DNA of 64,000 nt from Acidocella aminolytica 101 = DSM 11237. GTDB lineage: Bacteria > Pseudomonadota > Alphaproteobacteria > Acetobacterales > Acetobacteraceae. The stretch spans positions 1-64,000 of the forward strand of contig NZ_FQVJ01000017.1 in the NCBI RefSeq assembly GCF_900129125.1, given 5' to 3'. This document shows positions 34,788 through 43,187 of this stretch, one piece after another; within the stretch, counting starts at the first letter, position 1; each line of letters begins with the position of its first letter. Below the pieces are notes generated by a model. The model worked only from the letters and a program-made list of their open reading frames with translations. It was not told the origin of the DNA and made no database searches. Made by a program: the position numbers and the translations under genes.

Positions 34788-35984
34788 ATGAGCGAGACGC
34801 AACGCCAAGCCGGAAACGGCCAAGGTATCTTGTTGCTATGCGGGTCGTGCCTGCCAATTCTGGGCGCGGTCTTGCTTGGGCCGGTGCTGGCCGACGTGCA
34901 GACGCATTTCATTACATCCCCCGACGTCGCGACCCTGACGCCGGTGATGCTCACCATTCCGGCCCTGATGATCGCGGTATTTTCGCCATTGGCCGGCTGG
35001 CTCGCGGACAGGTTCGGCAGGCGTCGATTACTACTCGTCGGCCTGCTGGTCTACACGCTGTTTGGTACGGCGCCGCTTTATCTGCCGAGTTTGCAGGCGA
35101 TCGTGCTATCCCGCGCGGGGCTGGGGCTGACAGAGGCGGTAGTGATGACCATCTGCACCGCGCTCATTGGCGATTATTTCGAAGGTAATAGGCGCGAGTT
35201 TTGGCTCTCTATGCAGGGGGCGGTTGCGTCGTTCGCTGCCGCCGTGTTTTTTGGGCTCGGGGGCGCGCTGGGGGAATTTGGCTGGCGCACGCCGTTCTGG
35301 CTCTACGTCGCCGGAATCCTGATGTTTCCCTTTGCCTTGAAGCTATTGTGGGAGCCAGCCAAACCGCATGCCTTCGCAGTGCATCTAGGCGAGCAGAAAC
35401 TTCCCTGGCGGGTACTTGCTGTCGCGTATCCTTTCGCATTGGTCACGGGCATCGCACTGTTAATGGTGCCCATTCAGCTCAGCTTCATTCTACATGGGCT
35501 AGGGCTCGATTCGCCAGCGACGGCGGGGCTGCTCTCCGCCGGCAACCAAGCCTCGGTGCTGGCCGGCGCTTTGTTGTTTCGTTTGCTGGTGCGCTTTGGC
35601 TATGTGCCTGTTTTCGGGGGCGGGTTTTTCGCGGCAGGCGTCGGGCTGCTCCTGGTCTCGGTCAGCAAAGGGCAGGGCGGTTTGCTTCTGGGTGGTTGTT
35701 TGAACGGTTTGGGGTGTGGCTTGTTGCTTGTAGGATTGATTACCTGGGCTTTGGCGGCGTTGCCGGCGAAGGTTCGCGGCATCGGCGCGGGCGGGTTCAA
35801 TGCCTGCGTTTTCCTGGGTGAATTCCTCAGCCCTCTGGTCATCCTAGTGTTGCGACATGCCGGCGTCAGCTTGGTGAACGCCTTGGCCCTTTGCGGCTGG
35901 GCGCTAGTTGCGTTAATTTTGCCTGGGCTGTTCGCGCCTCTGGCCAACCGTGTGCGAACCGCCGCGGTACCGGCCGCCGACTGA
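34788..35984 (+). CDS. MFS transporter
   Basis: 398 residues from the ATG at 34788 (MSETQRQAGNG), preceded by GAAGGAA; a TTG at 34773 in the same frame overlaps the porin gene and is less likely. About 12 transmembrane helices, with the A-G-W-L-A-D-R-F-G-R-R-R-L-L-L-V loop of major facilitator proteins between helices 2 and 3. Inner-membrane import of the aromatic substrate is inferred from its place beside the porin. Confidence 0.88.
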   Translation: MSETQRQAGNGQGILLLCGSCLPILGAVLLGPVLADVQTHFITSPDVATLTPVMLTIPALMIAVFSPLAGWLADRFGRRRLLLVGLLVYTLFGTAPLYLPSLQAIVLSRAGLGLTEAVVMTICTALIGDYFEGNRREFWLSMQGAVASFAAAVFFGLGGALGEFGWRTPFWLYVAGILMFPFALKLLWEPAKPHAFAVHLGEQKLPWRVLAVAYPFALVTGIALLMVPIQLSFILHGLGLDSPATAGLLSAGNQASVLAGALLFRLLVRFGYVPVFGGGFFAAGVGLLLVSVSKGQGGLLLGGCLNGLGCGLLLVGLITWALAALPAKVRGIGAGGFNACVFLGEFLSPLVILVLRHAGVSLVNALALCGWALVALILPGLFAPLANRVRTAAVPAAD

Positions 35985-36027
35985 TCGCACTCGCGCCAGC
36001 CTATAGATATTCCTTTCCGGAGTGAAC

Positions 36028-36813
36028 ATGATGAGATGCTTTCTCGATCTCTCGGTGGCTATTGATAACGATACTCCTGCAGACCCGCCGCCCCTACGCC
36101 CAAAAATCCGGTATCAGGATCATGCGCAAAGCGTAGCGGAAATGTTGGGGTTCTTCCCCGGCCTCACGTCTGGGCAATTGCCGGATAGTGCCGGCTGGGC
36201 GGTGGAAGAATTGCACATCACAGCCCATAACGGCACTCATCTGGACGCGCCCTGGCATTATCATCCGACGATGAATGGCGGCGAGCGCGCGATCACGATC
36301 GACGAAGTGCCGTTGGATTGGTGCTATCGTCCCGGCGTCAAGTTGGATTTCCGGCATCTGGAAGACGGCTATGTGGCAACTGCGGCGGATATCGAGGCGG
36401 AGTTGCAGCGGATCGGTTATACGTTACAGCCGCTGGATATCGTGGTGATCAACACCGCCGCCGGCGAGGCTTACGGCACGCCGACTTATCTGGGCAAAGG
36501 CTGCGGAATTGGCCGCGAGGCCACTTTATATTTGCTGGAAAGGGGAGTGCGTGTCACCGGCACAGATGCCTGGAGTTGGGACGCGCCCTTTCCTTACACC
36601 GCCAGGCGTTTCGCCGAGACCGGCGATGCGTCGTTGATCTGGGAAGGGCACAAGGCCGGTGCCAAGATCGGCTATTGTCACTTGGAAAAGCTCGCTCGCC
36701 TGGAGGAACTGCCGCCATTTGGCTTTGATGTCATCTGCTTTCCAACAAAAATTAAAAATGGTTCCGCTGGCTGGACGAGAGCGGTAGCGGTGTTTGAATC
36801 GGAAGCGGGGTGA
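36028..36813 (+). CDS. Cyclase-family amidohydrolase-like enzyme (kynurenine formamidase fold)
   Basis: 261 residues from the ATG at 36028 with GGAG 7 bases upstream. The metal-binding motif H-N-G-T-H-L-D-A-P-W-H-Y of the cyclase/KynB family is exact, and Y-L-G-K-G-C-G-I-G and T-G-T-D-A-W-S-W-D follow. These Mn/Zn enzymes hydrolyse amides, lactones or cyclic intermediates. As last gene of the cluster it may open a lactone or isomerise a product. No transcription terminator was found downstream. Confidence 0.85.
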   Translation: MMRCFLDLSVAIDNDTPADPPPLRPKIRYQDHAQSVAEMLGFFPGLTSGQLPDSAGWAVEELHITAHNGTHLDAPWHYHPTMNGGERAITIDEVPLDWCYRPGVKLDFRHLEDGYVATAADIEAELQRIGYTLQPLDIVVINTAAGEAYGTPTYLGKGCGIGREATLYLLERGVRVTGTDAWSWDAPFPYTARRFAETGDASLIWEGHKAGAKIGYCHLEKLARLEELPPFGFDVICFPTKIKNGSAGWTRAVAVFESEAG

Positions 36814-37158
36814 TTGCGCGTAACTTTCTGTCTGTCGGGCCTGGGCGTTAAGACGGTCTGCTCAATACCAAATTCAAGGGCGTGATCTGGGTGATCCAGG
36901 GGTTGACTGACTAAAGCAAATACGATCAATTGGTTATTTTGATGTTCGGTGCGATACAGGTTCAAGAAGTGCACTGTGCCAGCATGGCTCTTCAGGTCAA
37001 ATCCAACCATGCAAGACAAGGTGACATTGGATGGACACCGCATGGCCCCAGGGGCGTATAATTCTAAGGATCGACTTTGGTAAGTGCCGCCAGAGGAGAG
37101 AAGTTATTGTCATATGGCGATGCGTTACGCGTATATAGTCATATGACAGGAGCTGTCC
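36814..37158. other. Gap between catabolic cluster and RES-Xre module
   Basis: 345 bases with no supported gene. The last 60 bases before the antitoxin contain CATATGGCG... and a short ATATAGTCATATGACA segment; the repeated CATATG words may belong to the antitoxin operator, as this class of Xre antitoxin autoregulates. Confidence 0.3.
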
Positions 37159-37561
37159 ATGTCCGTGCTCAGCCAGATCATCGTTGCGTCGAAACCCTTT
37201 TCACCTGCCCCGATCACCGCTGAAGAGGCAGGTGCCATGTTCCGTACGGCCTTGAATCTCTTCCGCCTATGGGGGGTGACAGACGATCAGGCCGCGATCA
37301 TCCTCGATTTGCCGCGCCGTACCTTCGCCCGCTGGAAGGCAAGCGAGGTTGGTCGGATTGGCCGTGACGGCAAGGCCAAGCTCTCCAATATCTTGGGGAT
37401 CCACAAAGCCTTGCGGATCATTTTCAAGGAGCCGGCGCGCGGCTATGGCTGGATCAAAGCCATTTAGTGGCCGCTCGGCTTTGGATGTTATGCTCCATGG
37501 TGAATTAGCCGATCTCATGCGCGTGCGGAATTATCTGGACGCGGAGCGTGGCGTCTGCTGA
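37159..37561 (+). pseudogene. Xre/MbcA/ParS-type antitoxin (DUF2384), frameshifted
   Basis: The first frame (ATG at 37159) encodes the helix-turn-helix part with AEEAGAMFRTALNLFRLWGVTDDQAAIILDLPRRTFARWK, then ...FKEPARGYGWIK and a stop at 37465. The next frame continues the family pattern: F-S-G-R-S-A-L-D-V-M-L-H-G-E-L-A-D-L-M-R-V-R-N-Y-L-D-A-E-R-G (to 37561). Intact members carry both in one frame, the second part being the toxin-binding DUF2384 region. A small deletion near 37457-37466 is the likely cause. Confidence 0.85.
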
Positions 37562-38277
37562 TCGACCCGTCGATCGTCCCCATCTCGCCGGTTCATTGGG
37601 TTGGCGCCAGGCGGATCATCCGCAGCCTGTATCCGCCGATCAATTTATTTGAGGATATCGCCGATCCAGAAGATTGGCCCTTGTTGATTGCCGCCGAGCA
37701 GAAGACCAATCCGCGCCTAATGGAAACGATCGGTACCTTTGATCTCGTACCGGTGACGCGGCGCGTTTCCGGGCCTGGAGCGAGTTATCTCATGGCCCCG
37801 TTCACGCATGTCTACCCTGAGCGGCCGAGCCGGTTCGGCGCAGGCACCTATGGTGTGCTGTACGCCGCGCGGACATATGAGACGGCCTTGCTTGAAACCA
37901 TTCATCATCATGCCCGCTTCATGGCACAGACCGGCCAACCGCCTGGCTGGACCTCGCAATTCCGGGTGCTTGTGCGCGATATTCTGGCTTCACTCCATGA
38001 CCTGTGGGGTGGGATTGACGCATTCGCATCCACACTGGACCCGAATTGCAATACTGCGGCGCAACAACTGGCCGCGGCGTTGCGGGACAGCGGATCTCAT
38101 GGGCTGGTCTACCCGAGCAGGCGTGCCCCTGCTGGTGTTTGTGTCGGGCTGTTTTACCCGGATCTAGCCTCGCCGCCTGTGCAATGGCGCCATCTTGATT
38201 ATCACTGGGATGGTGTTCGCGCTGATCTAGTCCGTGATGATGGGACAGGAGAGGTTTTTCGGTTGAAAGAATGGTGA
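37549..38277 (+). CDS. RES-domain toxin without an obvious start codon
   Basis: The frame is open from 37504. Coding homology begins with W-R-L-L-I-D-P-S-I-V-P-I-S-P at 37549, but the only start-like codons nearby are CTG (37555, 37558) or TTG at 37681, deep inside the domain. RES domain signs: H-V-Y-P-E-R-P-S-R-F-G-A-G-T-Y-G-V-L-Y-A-A-R-T-Y-E-T-A-L-L-E-T and L-V-Y-P-S-R-R, which hold the Arg, Tyr, Glu and Ser used to break down NAD+. With the antitoxin frameshifted, loss of the start may be what makes it harmless. Could also be expressed from CTG. Confidence 0.7.
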   Translation, partial: WRLLIDPSIVPISPVHWVGARRIIRSLYPPINLFEDIADPEDWPLLIAAEQKTNPRLMETIGTFDLVPVTRRVSGPGASYLMAPFTHVYPERPSRFGAGTYGVLYAARTYETALLETIHHHARFMAQTGQPPGWTSQFRVLVRDILASLHDLWGGIDAFASTLDPNCNTAAQQLAAALRDSGSHGLVYPSRRAPAGVCVGLFYPDLASPPVQWRHLDYHWDGVRADLVRDDGTGEVFRLKEW

Positions 38278-38557
38278 AGTGGGCGGAAGCAAACGAGGCC
38301 AGATTGTTCACGCCCATTTTGTGAGGTGACATCCTACAGCCCACCCGGCGCTGTTGTGACGCAAATGGGTGGTTTGGGTACGCTTCGAGTGAAATGGTGA
38401 AGGATTGTGTTTAGGCCAGCCCATTAGGACTTTTTGAGTCAAAAATTGAAACGATCAAGGACTTTTACATTTATTATTTTAGTGTGTTGTCTAGTCTCGG
38501 GACGTCATTGGGATCAGGTAAGCTAGAGCTCTCTGCAGTATTGGGAAGATGACCTGC
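38278..38557. other. Gap between RES module and YedK pseudogene
   Basis: 280 bases; AT-rich near 38440-38490. No gene, hairpin or promoter is convincing. Confidence 0.3.
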
Positions 38558-39017
38558 GCACTGAATGCAAGCTGTTCAATGCCAGGGCGGAGACGTTGGC
38601 GACGCCCCCATGTTTCGGGCGGCTTTTGTCCATAATCGCTGTCCAATTCTAGCCGATGCCTATTTTGAGTTGCGGATACAGCCGTATGGCCAGCATCCCT
38701 ACACCTTAGCCCGCCGGGACGGGGTACCGATGATGTTCGTAGAGCTGTGGGATATATGGAAGGGCACAGATGGAGGGAAGCACCGCAGCTTCACCCTGAT
38801 CACAACTGAGTCCAATAATATCGTCCGACCCTGCTATGATCGCATGCCGGTGACTGTGGAGAACGAAAATTAGCCCCTATGGCTTGCAGACGCAAAGGGC
38901 AATGTGCGGGTGTTGCTGCGCCCGGCGGAAGAAACCAACCTCAAAGCCTGGCCGGTTAGACGGCACGTAAACAGCTCTAGAAATAATCACGCCCAGTTGT
39001 TGGAGGTGGCGCAATGA
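38558..39017 (+). pseudogene. SOS-response-associated peptidase (YedK/HMCES-like) fragment
   Basis: Starts with N-A-R-A-E-T-L-A-T-P-P in one frame, shifts to M-F-R-A-A-F-V-H-N-R-C-P-I-L-A-D-A-Y-F-E-L, then P-Y-T-L-A-R-R-D-G-V-P-M-M-F-V-E-L-W-D-I-W-K-G and F-T-L-I-T-T-E-S-N-N-I-V...D-R-M-P-V. An in-frame TAG at 38871 (expected Trp) precedes P-L-W-L-A-D-A-K-G and stop at 39015. The catalytic Cys2 N-terminus that crosslinks abasic sites in ssDNA is missing. Three independent lesions: 5' truncation, frameshift, nonsense. Confidence 0.85.
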
Positions 39018-39099
39018 CGTACGAAATCGGCAGGGGCGGGCGCGATGGGTACGAGAGCGGCCTGAGCGCTCTATGACGCTCACTAAGAAGATATACAAT

Positions 39100-39135
39100 G
39101 GTGAGTGGCAACGCTGCTCTGCATTGTCACTCACC
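39100..39135. terminator. Hairpin in the convergent gap before the basic-protein gene
   Basis: GGTGAGTG (39100-39107) and CACTCACC (39128-39135) are perfect complements with a 20-base loop, between the ends of two convergent genes. A bidirectional terminator is the simplest reading; no strong T-run. Confidence 0.45.
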
Positions 39136-39143
39136 TTAGCCTT

Positions 39144-39728
39144 TCACTCCTGATCTAGATTTTCTTCAAATGCCCCATCAGTTGAAATTTCCTCATGAGT
39201 TTCAAGCATTGTTTCAAAGGGAGCCGATTTAGCTTCAGAGAGGATAGGCTTCTTTTGCCGCTTTGGCTTTACTCTGTCGGTCTCTTTGTTGGCAACAGAT
39301 TCAGCTTTTTTTAGTTTTTTGTTGAGCTGAATAACTTCAGCTTCTAGTTCTGCCACATGCTTATTTGCCTGCGTTAGTTCAAGCTTCATCGTCTTTGCGC
39401 GCAGTTTAGCGCGATCGAGTGATTTTGCTTGACGGGTAGCGAGTGCCTTCAAATCGACGACTTTCAGACCTTTGAAAGGATCCGCCGGTTCTTTCGCTTT
39501 GGTCCTGGAAGTGACGGGCTTTCTAGCAGGAGCGGCTTTGGCGGCGCTCTTCAGGCGGCGTGTTCCTGTTAAAGTTTTTCGGCGATTGCTTCCCGCCCTG
39601 TTGGATTTAGCGGCGTCGTCTGTAACGATGTCCGCCTTTTTTCTCCTGGCCACGGGCTTTCGTTTTGCTGTGACCGTACCTCGGGCCGTAGTGATTCGCT
39701 TTTTGGTTGTTGTCGACGCGCGGGCCAA
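39144..39728 (-). CDS. Basic Lys/Ala-rich protein with coiled coil, unknown function
   Basis: The ATG at 39764 lies in AT-rich sequence; a TTG at 39728 with TAGGAG seven bases upstream (minus strand) is a better start, giving 194 residues. The first ~75 residues are dense in Lys, Arg, Thr and Ala (T-T-T-K-K-R-I-T-T-A-R-G-T), like H1-type nucleoid proteins. A helical coiled coil follows (about 100-145, LKALATRQAKSLDRAKLRAKTMKLELTQANKHVAELEAEVIQLNKKLKKAE), and the tail is acidic. Nucleic-acid binding is likely from composition only. Flanked by AT-rich DNA. Confidence 0.55.
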   Translation of the reverse strand: MARASTTTKKRITTARGTVTAKRKPVARRKKADIVTDDAAKSNRAGSNRRKTLTGTRRLKSAAKAAPARKPVTSRTKAKEPADPFKGLKVVDLKALATRQAKSLDRAKLRAKTMKLELTQANKHVAELEAEVIQLNKKLKKAESVANKETDRVKPKRQKKPILSEAKSAPFETMLETHEEISTDGAFEENLDQE

Positions 39729-39764
39729 TAGGATTCTCCTAACAAAAAATGAAGAAAATTTCAA

Positions 39765-40253
39765 ACTTCATATATGGTACGATATTTTTTTCTTGTTATT
39801 CAATACCTGCATCAATTATTTGAAATACTTATACACTTAATGTCTGTCAATTCCTTGTTCCGCTTCAGTAGGTGAGCGCAGAAATATTCCAAAATTTATG
39901 CATGAAAAATATTGTGTTTGGAAGAAGCATCAAAGGCGCAATCGAGGTGAATTCGAATAACTCGCCCTGCTCCTGACCGATCATTTAGATTCGAATATGA
40001 AGCTTTTTATCCCAAGATAGAGATGAAATATTCATCGTCGTATATAGAACGATAAATTTATAGGGAAAAGTAATTTATAGATCGGGAATTATTTAAATGC
40101 TATCGTGTGGAAATGTGATGGAAGACCTAGAGTATCGTAAAATAAAACTCTTGATGCTGTCGAAAGTGGCTAGACTGGCTAAGAATTGGCTTAAGGACGC
40201 GGCAATTTTTCGTCTATAAAGACGTAGCGATTGATGCATATCAAAGCATACAT
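39765..40253. other. AT-rich gap upstream of the ars-type operon
   Basis: About 490 bases of unusually AT-rich sequence between divergent genes. No gene is supported; it must hold the promoters of the basic-protein gene and the ArsR operon but no consensus pair is clear. Confidence 0.4.
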
Positions 40254-40273
40254 ATATGCGTTCATGCGCATAT
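40254..40273. promoter_or_regulatory. Operator of the ArsR operon
   Basis: ATATGCG and CGCATAT, perfect 7-bp arms around TTCATG, overlapping the ATG at 40272. ArsR/SmtB proteins bind 12-2-12-type dyads in exactly this position, so the gene is likely autorepressed until arsenical binds. Confidence 0.6.
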
Positions 40274-40577
40274 GCAAATCATGAGCGAAGTATGCAGCAT
40301 CCTTAAAGCCCTTGCCGAACCCACCCGCTTAGCCGCCATGCGGGTGCTTTGGGATGGCCAGGAGCGTTGCGTGTGCGAGCTGATGCAGCGGCTTAGTGTC
40401 ACTCAATCGCGCATGTCCCGTCACATGGCGGTGCTAAAAGCTGCTCGGCTAGTAACGGACCGTAGAGATGCTCAATGGGTACGCTACCGCCGCGCTGCTG
40501 CCATCCCGGTTGAAATCGAGGGGATCATTGAGGCAGTACTCATCTTGTCTACCCAAGCAGACCGGATCGCCGCATGA
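40272..40577 (+). CDS. arsR: ArsR/SmtB-family metalloid-responsive repressor
   Basis: 101 residues (98 if the ATG at 40281 is used). Winged-helix core L-K-A-L-A-E-P-T-R-L-A-A-M-R-V-L-W, sensor C-V-C-E-L (the ELCVCEL-type As(III) site on helix 3), Q-S-R-M-S-R-H-M-A-V-L-K-A-A-R-L-V recognition helix and R-R-D-A-Q-W-V-R-Y. It should leave DNA when arsenite or methylarsenite binds the two Cys. Its stop overlaps the permease start (ATGA). Confidence 0.92.
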   Translation: MQIMSEVCSILKALAEPTRLAAMRVLWDGQERCVCELMQRLSVTQSRMSRHMAVLKAARLVTDRRDAQWVRYRRAAAIPVEIEGIIEAVLILSTQADRIAA

Positions 40578-41638
40578 CCGTTACAATCATGAACCATGAA
40601 AAGCCACGGAAAAAGGCGCCTAGTGAGGTATGGCTTATCATAGGCACAATTCTCGCCATTGCGCTTTGGATCATAGTCTATTGGCAACTACAGTCTTTCT
40701 CGGTTTGGGTGGTCTCTATACTGCCCATCCCGCATGGCGGACACCTAGATGAAGCTCTGGCCTTTTTTGTTTTTGATACACCGAAAGTTCTGATGCTGCT
40801 TGCGCTAGTTGTATTCGGCATGGGGGTGGTGCGGAGCTATTTCTCACCCGATCGTACGCGCGCCTTTCTGGCCGGTAAGCGCGAAGGATTGGGGAATATC
40901 GCGGCCGCCAGTCTGGGCGTTGTCACGCCGTTCTGTTCATGCTCGGCTGTGCCCTTATTTGTCGGTTTCGTCTCAGCGGGTGTGCCGCTGGGGGTGACCT
41001 TCTCTTTCCTGATTGCTTCGCCGATGATCAACGAGGTGGCTTTGGGGCTGCTCTTTGCCATGATTAGCTGGCAAGTCGCACTCACCTATCTCGCATTCGG
41101 GCTGGTGGTAGCTATCAGTGCCGGATGGATCATTGGAAGGTTGCATCTGGAAGGGTGGCTGGAGCCATGGGTGCGCGAAATCCGCGGTAGCACGGTGGCA
41201 GCAGAAGCCAAAGGGATGAGTATGGCCGAGCGAATCCACGCGGGCATTGATGCCATGCGCGACATTTTTGGCCGAGTTTGGATGTGGATTATTGCTGGCA
41301 TCACAGCTGGCGCCTTCATCCATGGCTACGTCCCAACCGAGATGCTCTCTGGCCTCATGGGGCGTGACCATTGGTGGTCTGTTCTAATGGTCGTACTCAT
41401 CGGCGTGCCGATCTATTCTAACGCGGCTGGCATATTCCCCGTCATCCTGGCGTTGCTCGGCAAGGGGGCAGCCTTGGGTACGGTTCTCGCCTTCATGATG
41501 TCAGTCACGGCCCTTTCGGCGCCGGAGATGGTGATTCTTCGCAAAGTGCTCTCTCTGCGGTTGATCACTATCTACATCGCTGTTGTTGCGGTTGGCATCA
41601 TCGCCGTCGGCTATATTTTCAATGCCTTGTTCTCCTAA
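40574..41638 (+). CDS. arsP: ArsP-type permease (DUF318/COG0701)
   Basis: 354 residues, eight or so transmembrane helices. The hallmark F-C-S-C-S-A-V-P-L-F pair of Cys in the first half matches ArsP, which exports trivalent methylated and aromatic organoarsenicals; S-P-M-I-N-E-V and P-I-Y-S-N-A-A-G-I follow. The regulator overlap and the thioredoxin-like partner 15 bases downstream support metalloid efflux. Another permease substrate cannot be excluded. Confidence 0.85.
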   Translation: MTVTIMNHEKPRKKAPSEVWLIIGTILAIALWIIVYWQLQSFSVWVVSILPIPHGGHLDEALAFFVFDTPKVLMLLALVVFGMGVVRSYFSPDRTRAFLAGKREGLGNIAAASLGVVTPFCSCSAVPLFVGFVSAGVPLGVTFSFLIASPMINEVALGLLFAMISWQVALTYLAFGLVVAISAGWIIGRLHLEGWLEPWVREIRGSTVAAEAKGMSMAERIHAGIDAMRDIFGRVWMWIIAGITAGAFIHGYVPTEMLSGLMGRDHWWSVLMVVLIGVPIYSNAAGIFPVILALLGKGAALGTVLAFMMSVTALSAPEMVILRKVLSLRLITIYIAVVAVGIIAVGYIFNALFS

Positions 41639-41653
41639 CATCGGATTCTGCTC

Positions 41654-41890
41654 GTGAAAGACGTTAAAATTCTCGGTTCCGGCTGCAAGCGTTGTGTGGC
41701 CACAGCCGAACTAGTGCAAGCTGAGGCAGCGCGGCTAGGTATTCCTGTCAGCGTTGAGAAGGTAACGGATTATGTGACTATCGCTGGATATGGCGTGCTC
41801 TCGACCCCGGGCGTTGTCATTGATGGCAAGGTCGTCCATGCAGGCGGGGTACCAAAAGCTGAAGATATTGCCAGTTGGCTCTCAAACTGA
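41654..41890 (+). CDS. Small thioredoxin-fold redox protein (TM0996/MTH895 type)
   Basis: 78 residues from GTG at 41654. CxxC active site G-C-K-R-C near the N-terminus and the cis-Pro loop S-T-P-G-V-V-I-D-G. Proteins of this type accompany COG0701 permeases and probably hold their Cys or the metalloid in the right redox state. Third gene of the operon. Confidence 0.85.
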   Translation: MKDVKILGSGCKRCVATAELVQAEAARLGIPVSVEKVTDYVTIAGYGVLSTPGVVIDGKVVHAGGVPKAEDIASWLSN

Positions 41891-42047
41891 TTGGGTGTTT
41901 CCTGGCTGTAAGAAGTGCCGACAGCCCTCTTCGCATGCAAACCGAGCTCTCTTATAGACAAGTAGCGGCTGATTATGGGCGGGATGGAGCCGATATTGTT
42001 GAAAAGGCCCTGCTTATTTCTTTGTAACCCCGCGATGGCCGCGCTTC

Positions 42048-42960
42048 ACTTAACGCATGCGGCAGTGGTGATCGTGCGGTACCGAGCTTTGCCGGTTTTC
42101 GCCAAGTGAAGCGGTGCGGGCGGTGCAGGAATATCTCGGTAAGCTGAACGATGCCGCGTTTGGATCGGCAACCGAGGTGACGCCAAAATTCGTACTTTCC
42201 AGTGACTCGGCATCTCAATGGACCGGCGCGCTCAAAGGGCCTGCTTTTCACATACGCTACCAATTATCTGATCGACGTCGAGAGCGCGATCATCCTTGAC
42301 ATCGAGGCTACCAGAGCGGTTCGCCGGGCCGAGGTTGGCGCATCCCGCACCATGCTAATTGGGGTCAAAGAAATGTTCGGCCTGAAACCCGCGTGGGTGG
42401 CCGCCGACAGTGCTTATGGTTCGGCCGCCAATTCGGCTTGGCTTGTGAAGCAAAAAAAAGTTCGCATCGTACATCCTGATCTTTGATAAATCGCAGCGGA
42501 CAGATGACACCTAATCCCGCAGAGACTTTACATGGTACGGCAAAAATGGCCGCTACATCTGCGCAGAAGGAAAAACACTCGTTCAATATCGTCGGACATA
42601 TACGACGCCCCGAATTGGCATAGACCAGGATAGCTTTCGCCGTTATCTCGCCCCTTCAAAAAATTGTTTCATTTGTTCCTCAAAATCACGCTGCTGCCCC
42701 AACGCGCCCGCGCGCGAAATACTACGCGATTTGAATGAAGACAGCGCGATTTGGCACGCGCCATATGCAAAACACCTTAGTATAAGAGAACCCGCTGTTG
42801 GAGAAAGAAAGCCGAAATTCTGTTCGCGCATCTCAACCGTATCCTGAATCTCGGTAGACTGAGGCTTCGAGGCCCTTCAGGTACCTGTGACGAATTCTTA
42901 CCGGCCGCGACAGCTCAAGATCTATGGAAACTCACGAAGCTTAGGCCAATGAGAGCGGGT
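42048..42960 (+). pseudogene. IS1182-family transposase, multiply frameshifted
   Basis: Family blocks appear in successive frames: F-T-Y-A-T-N-Y-L-I-D-V-E-S-A-I-I-L-D-I-E-A-T-R-A (42240-42310), L-K-P-A-W-V-A-A-D-S-A-Y-G-S-A (Asp, catalytic region), R-T-Y-T-T-P-R-I-G-I-D near 42595, a Cys-rich piece C-F-I-C-S-S-K-S-R-C-C-P-N-A-P-A-R near 42665, and the end I-L-N-L-G-R-L-R-L-R-G-P near 42845. Many stops and shifts. Nearly full length, so it decayed in place. 42961-43187 shows nothing further. Confidence 0.8.
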
Positions 42961-43187
42961 GGCATGCGCCCAGCCACAACATAGTCCGAGATAGCGCACT
43001 ACGAAGGACGTGAAGTAGACACCGACGCCGGGAGCCAGTTGCTCGACCAAAGAATTGTGCGCCAATTGTCGATTAAATCAACAATATCCGTCCATATAGG
43101 CTCCTTTGGATCGCCCCCCGATATCCCCAACCAGGGCATTCCTGCGCAAAGTCGGCGATCTTGAAAGAGGCCGCTTTGGTGCTCGCT

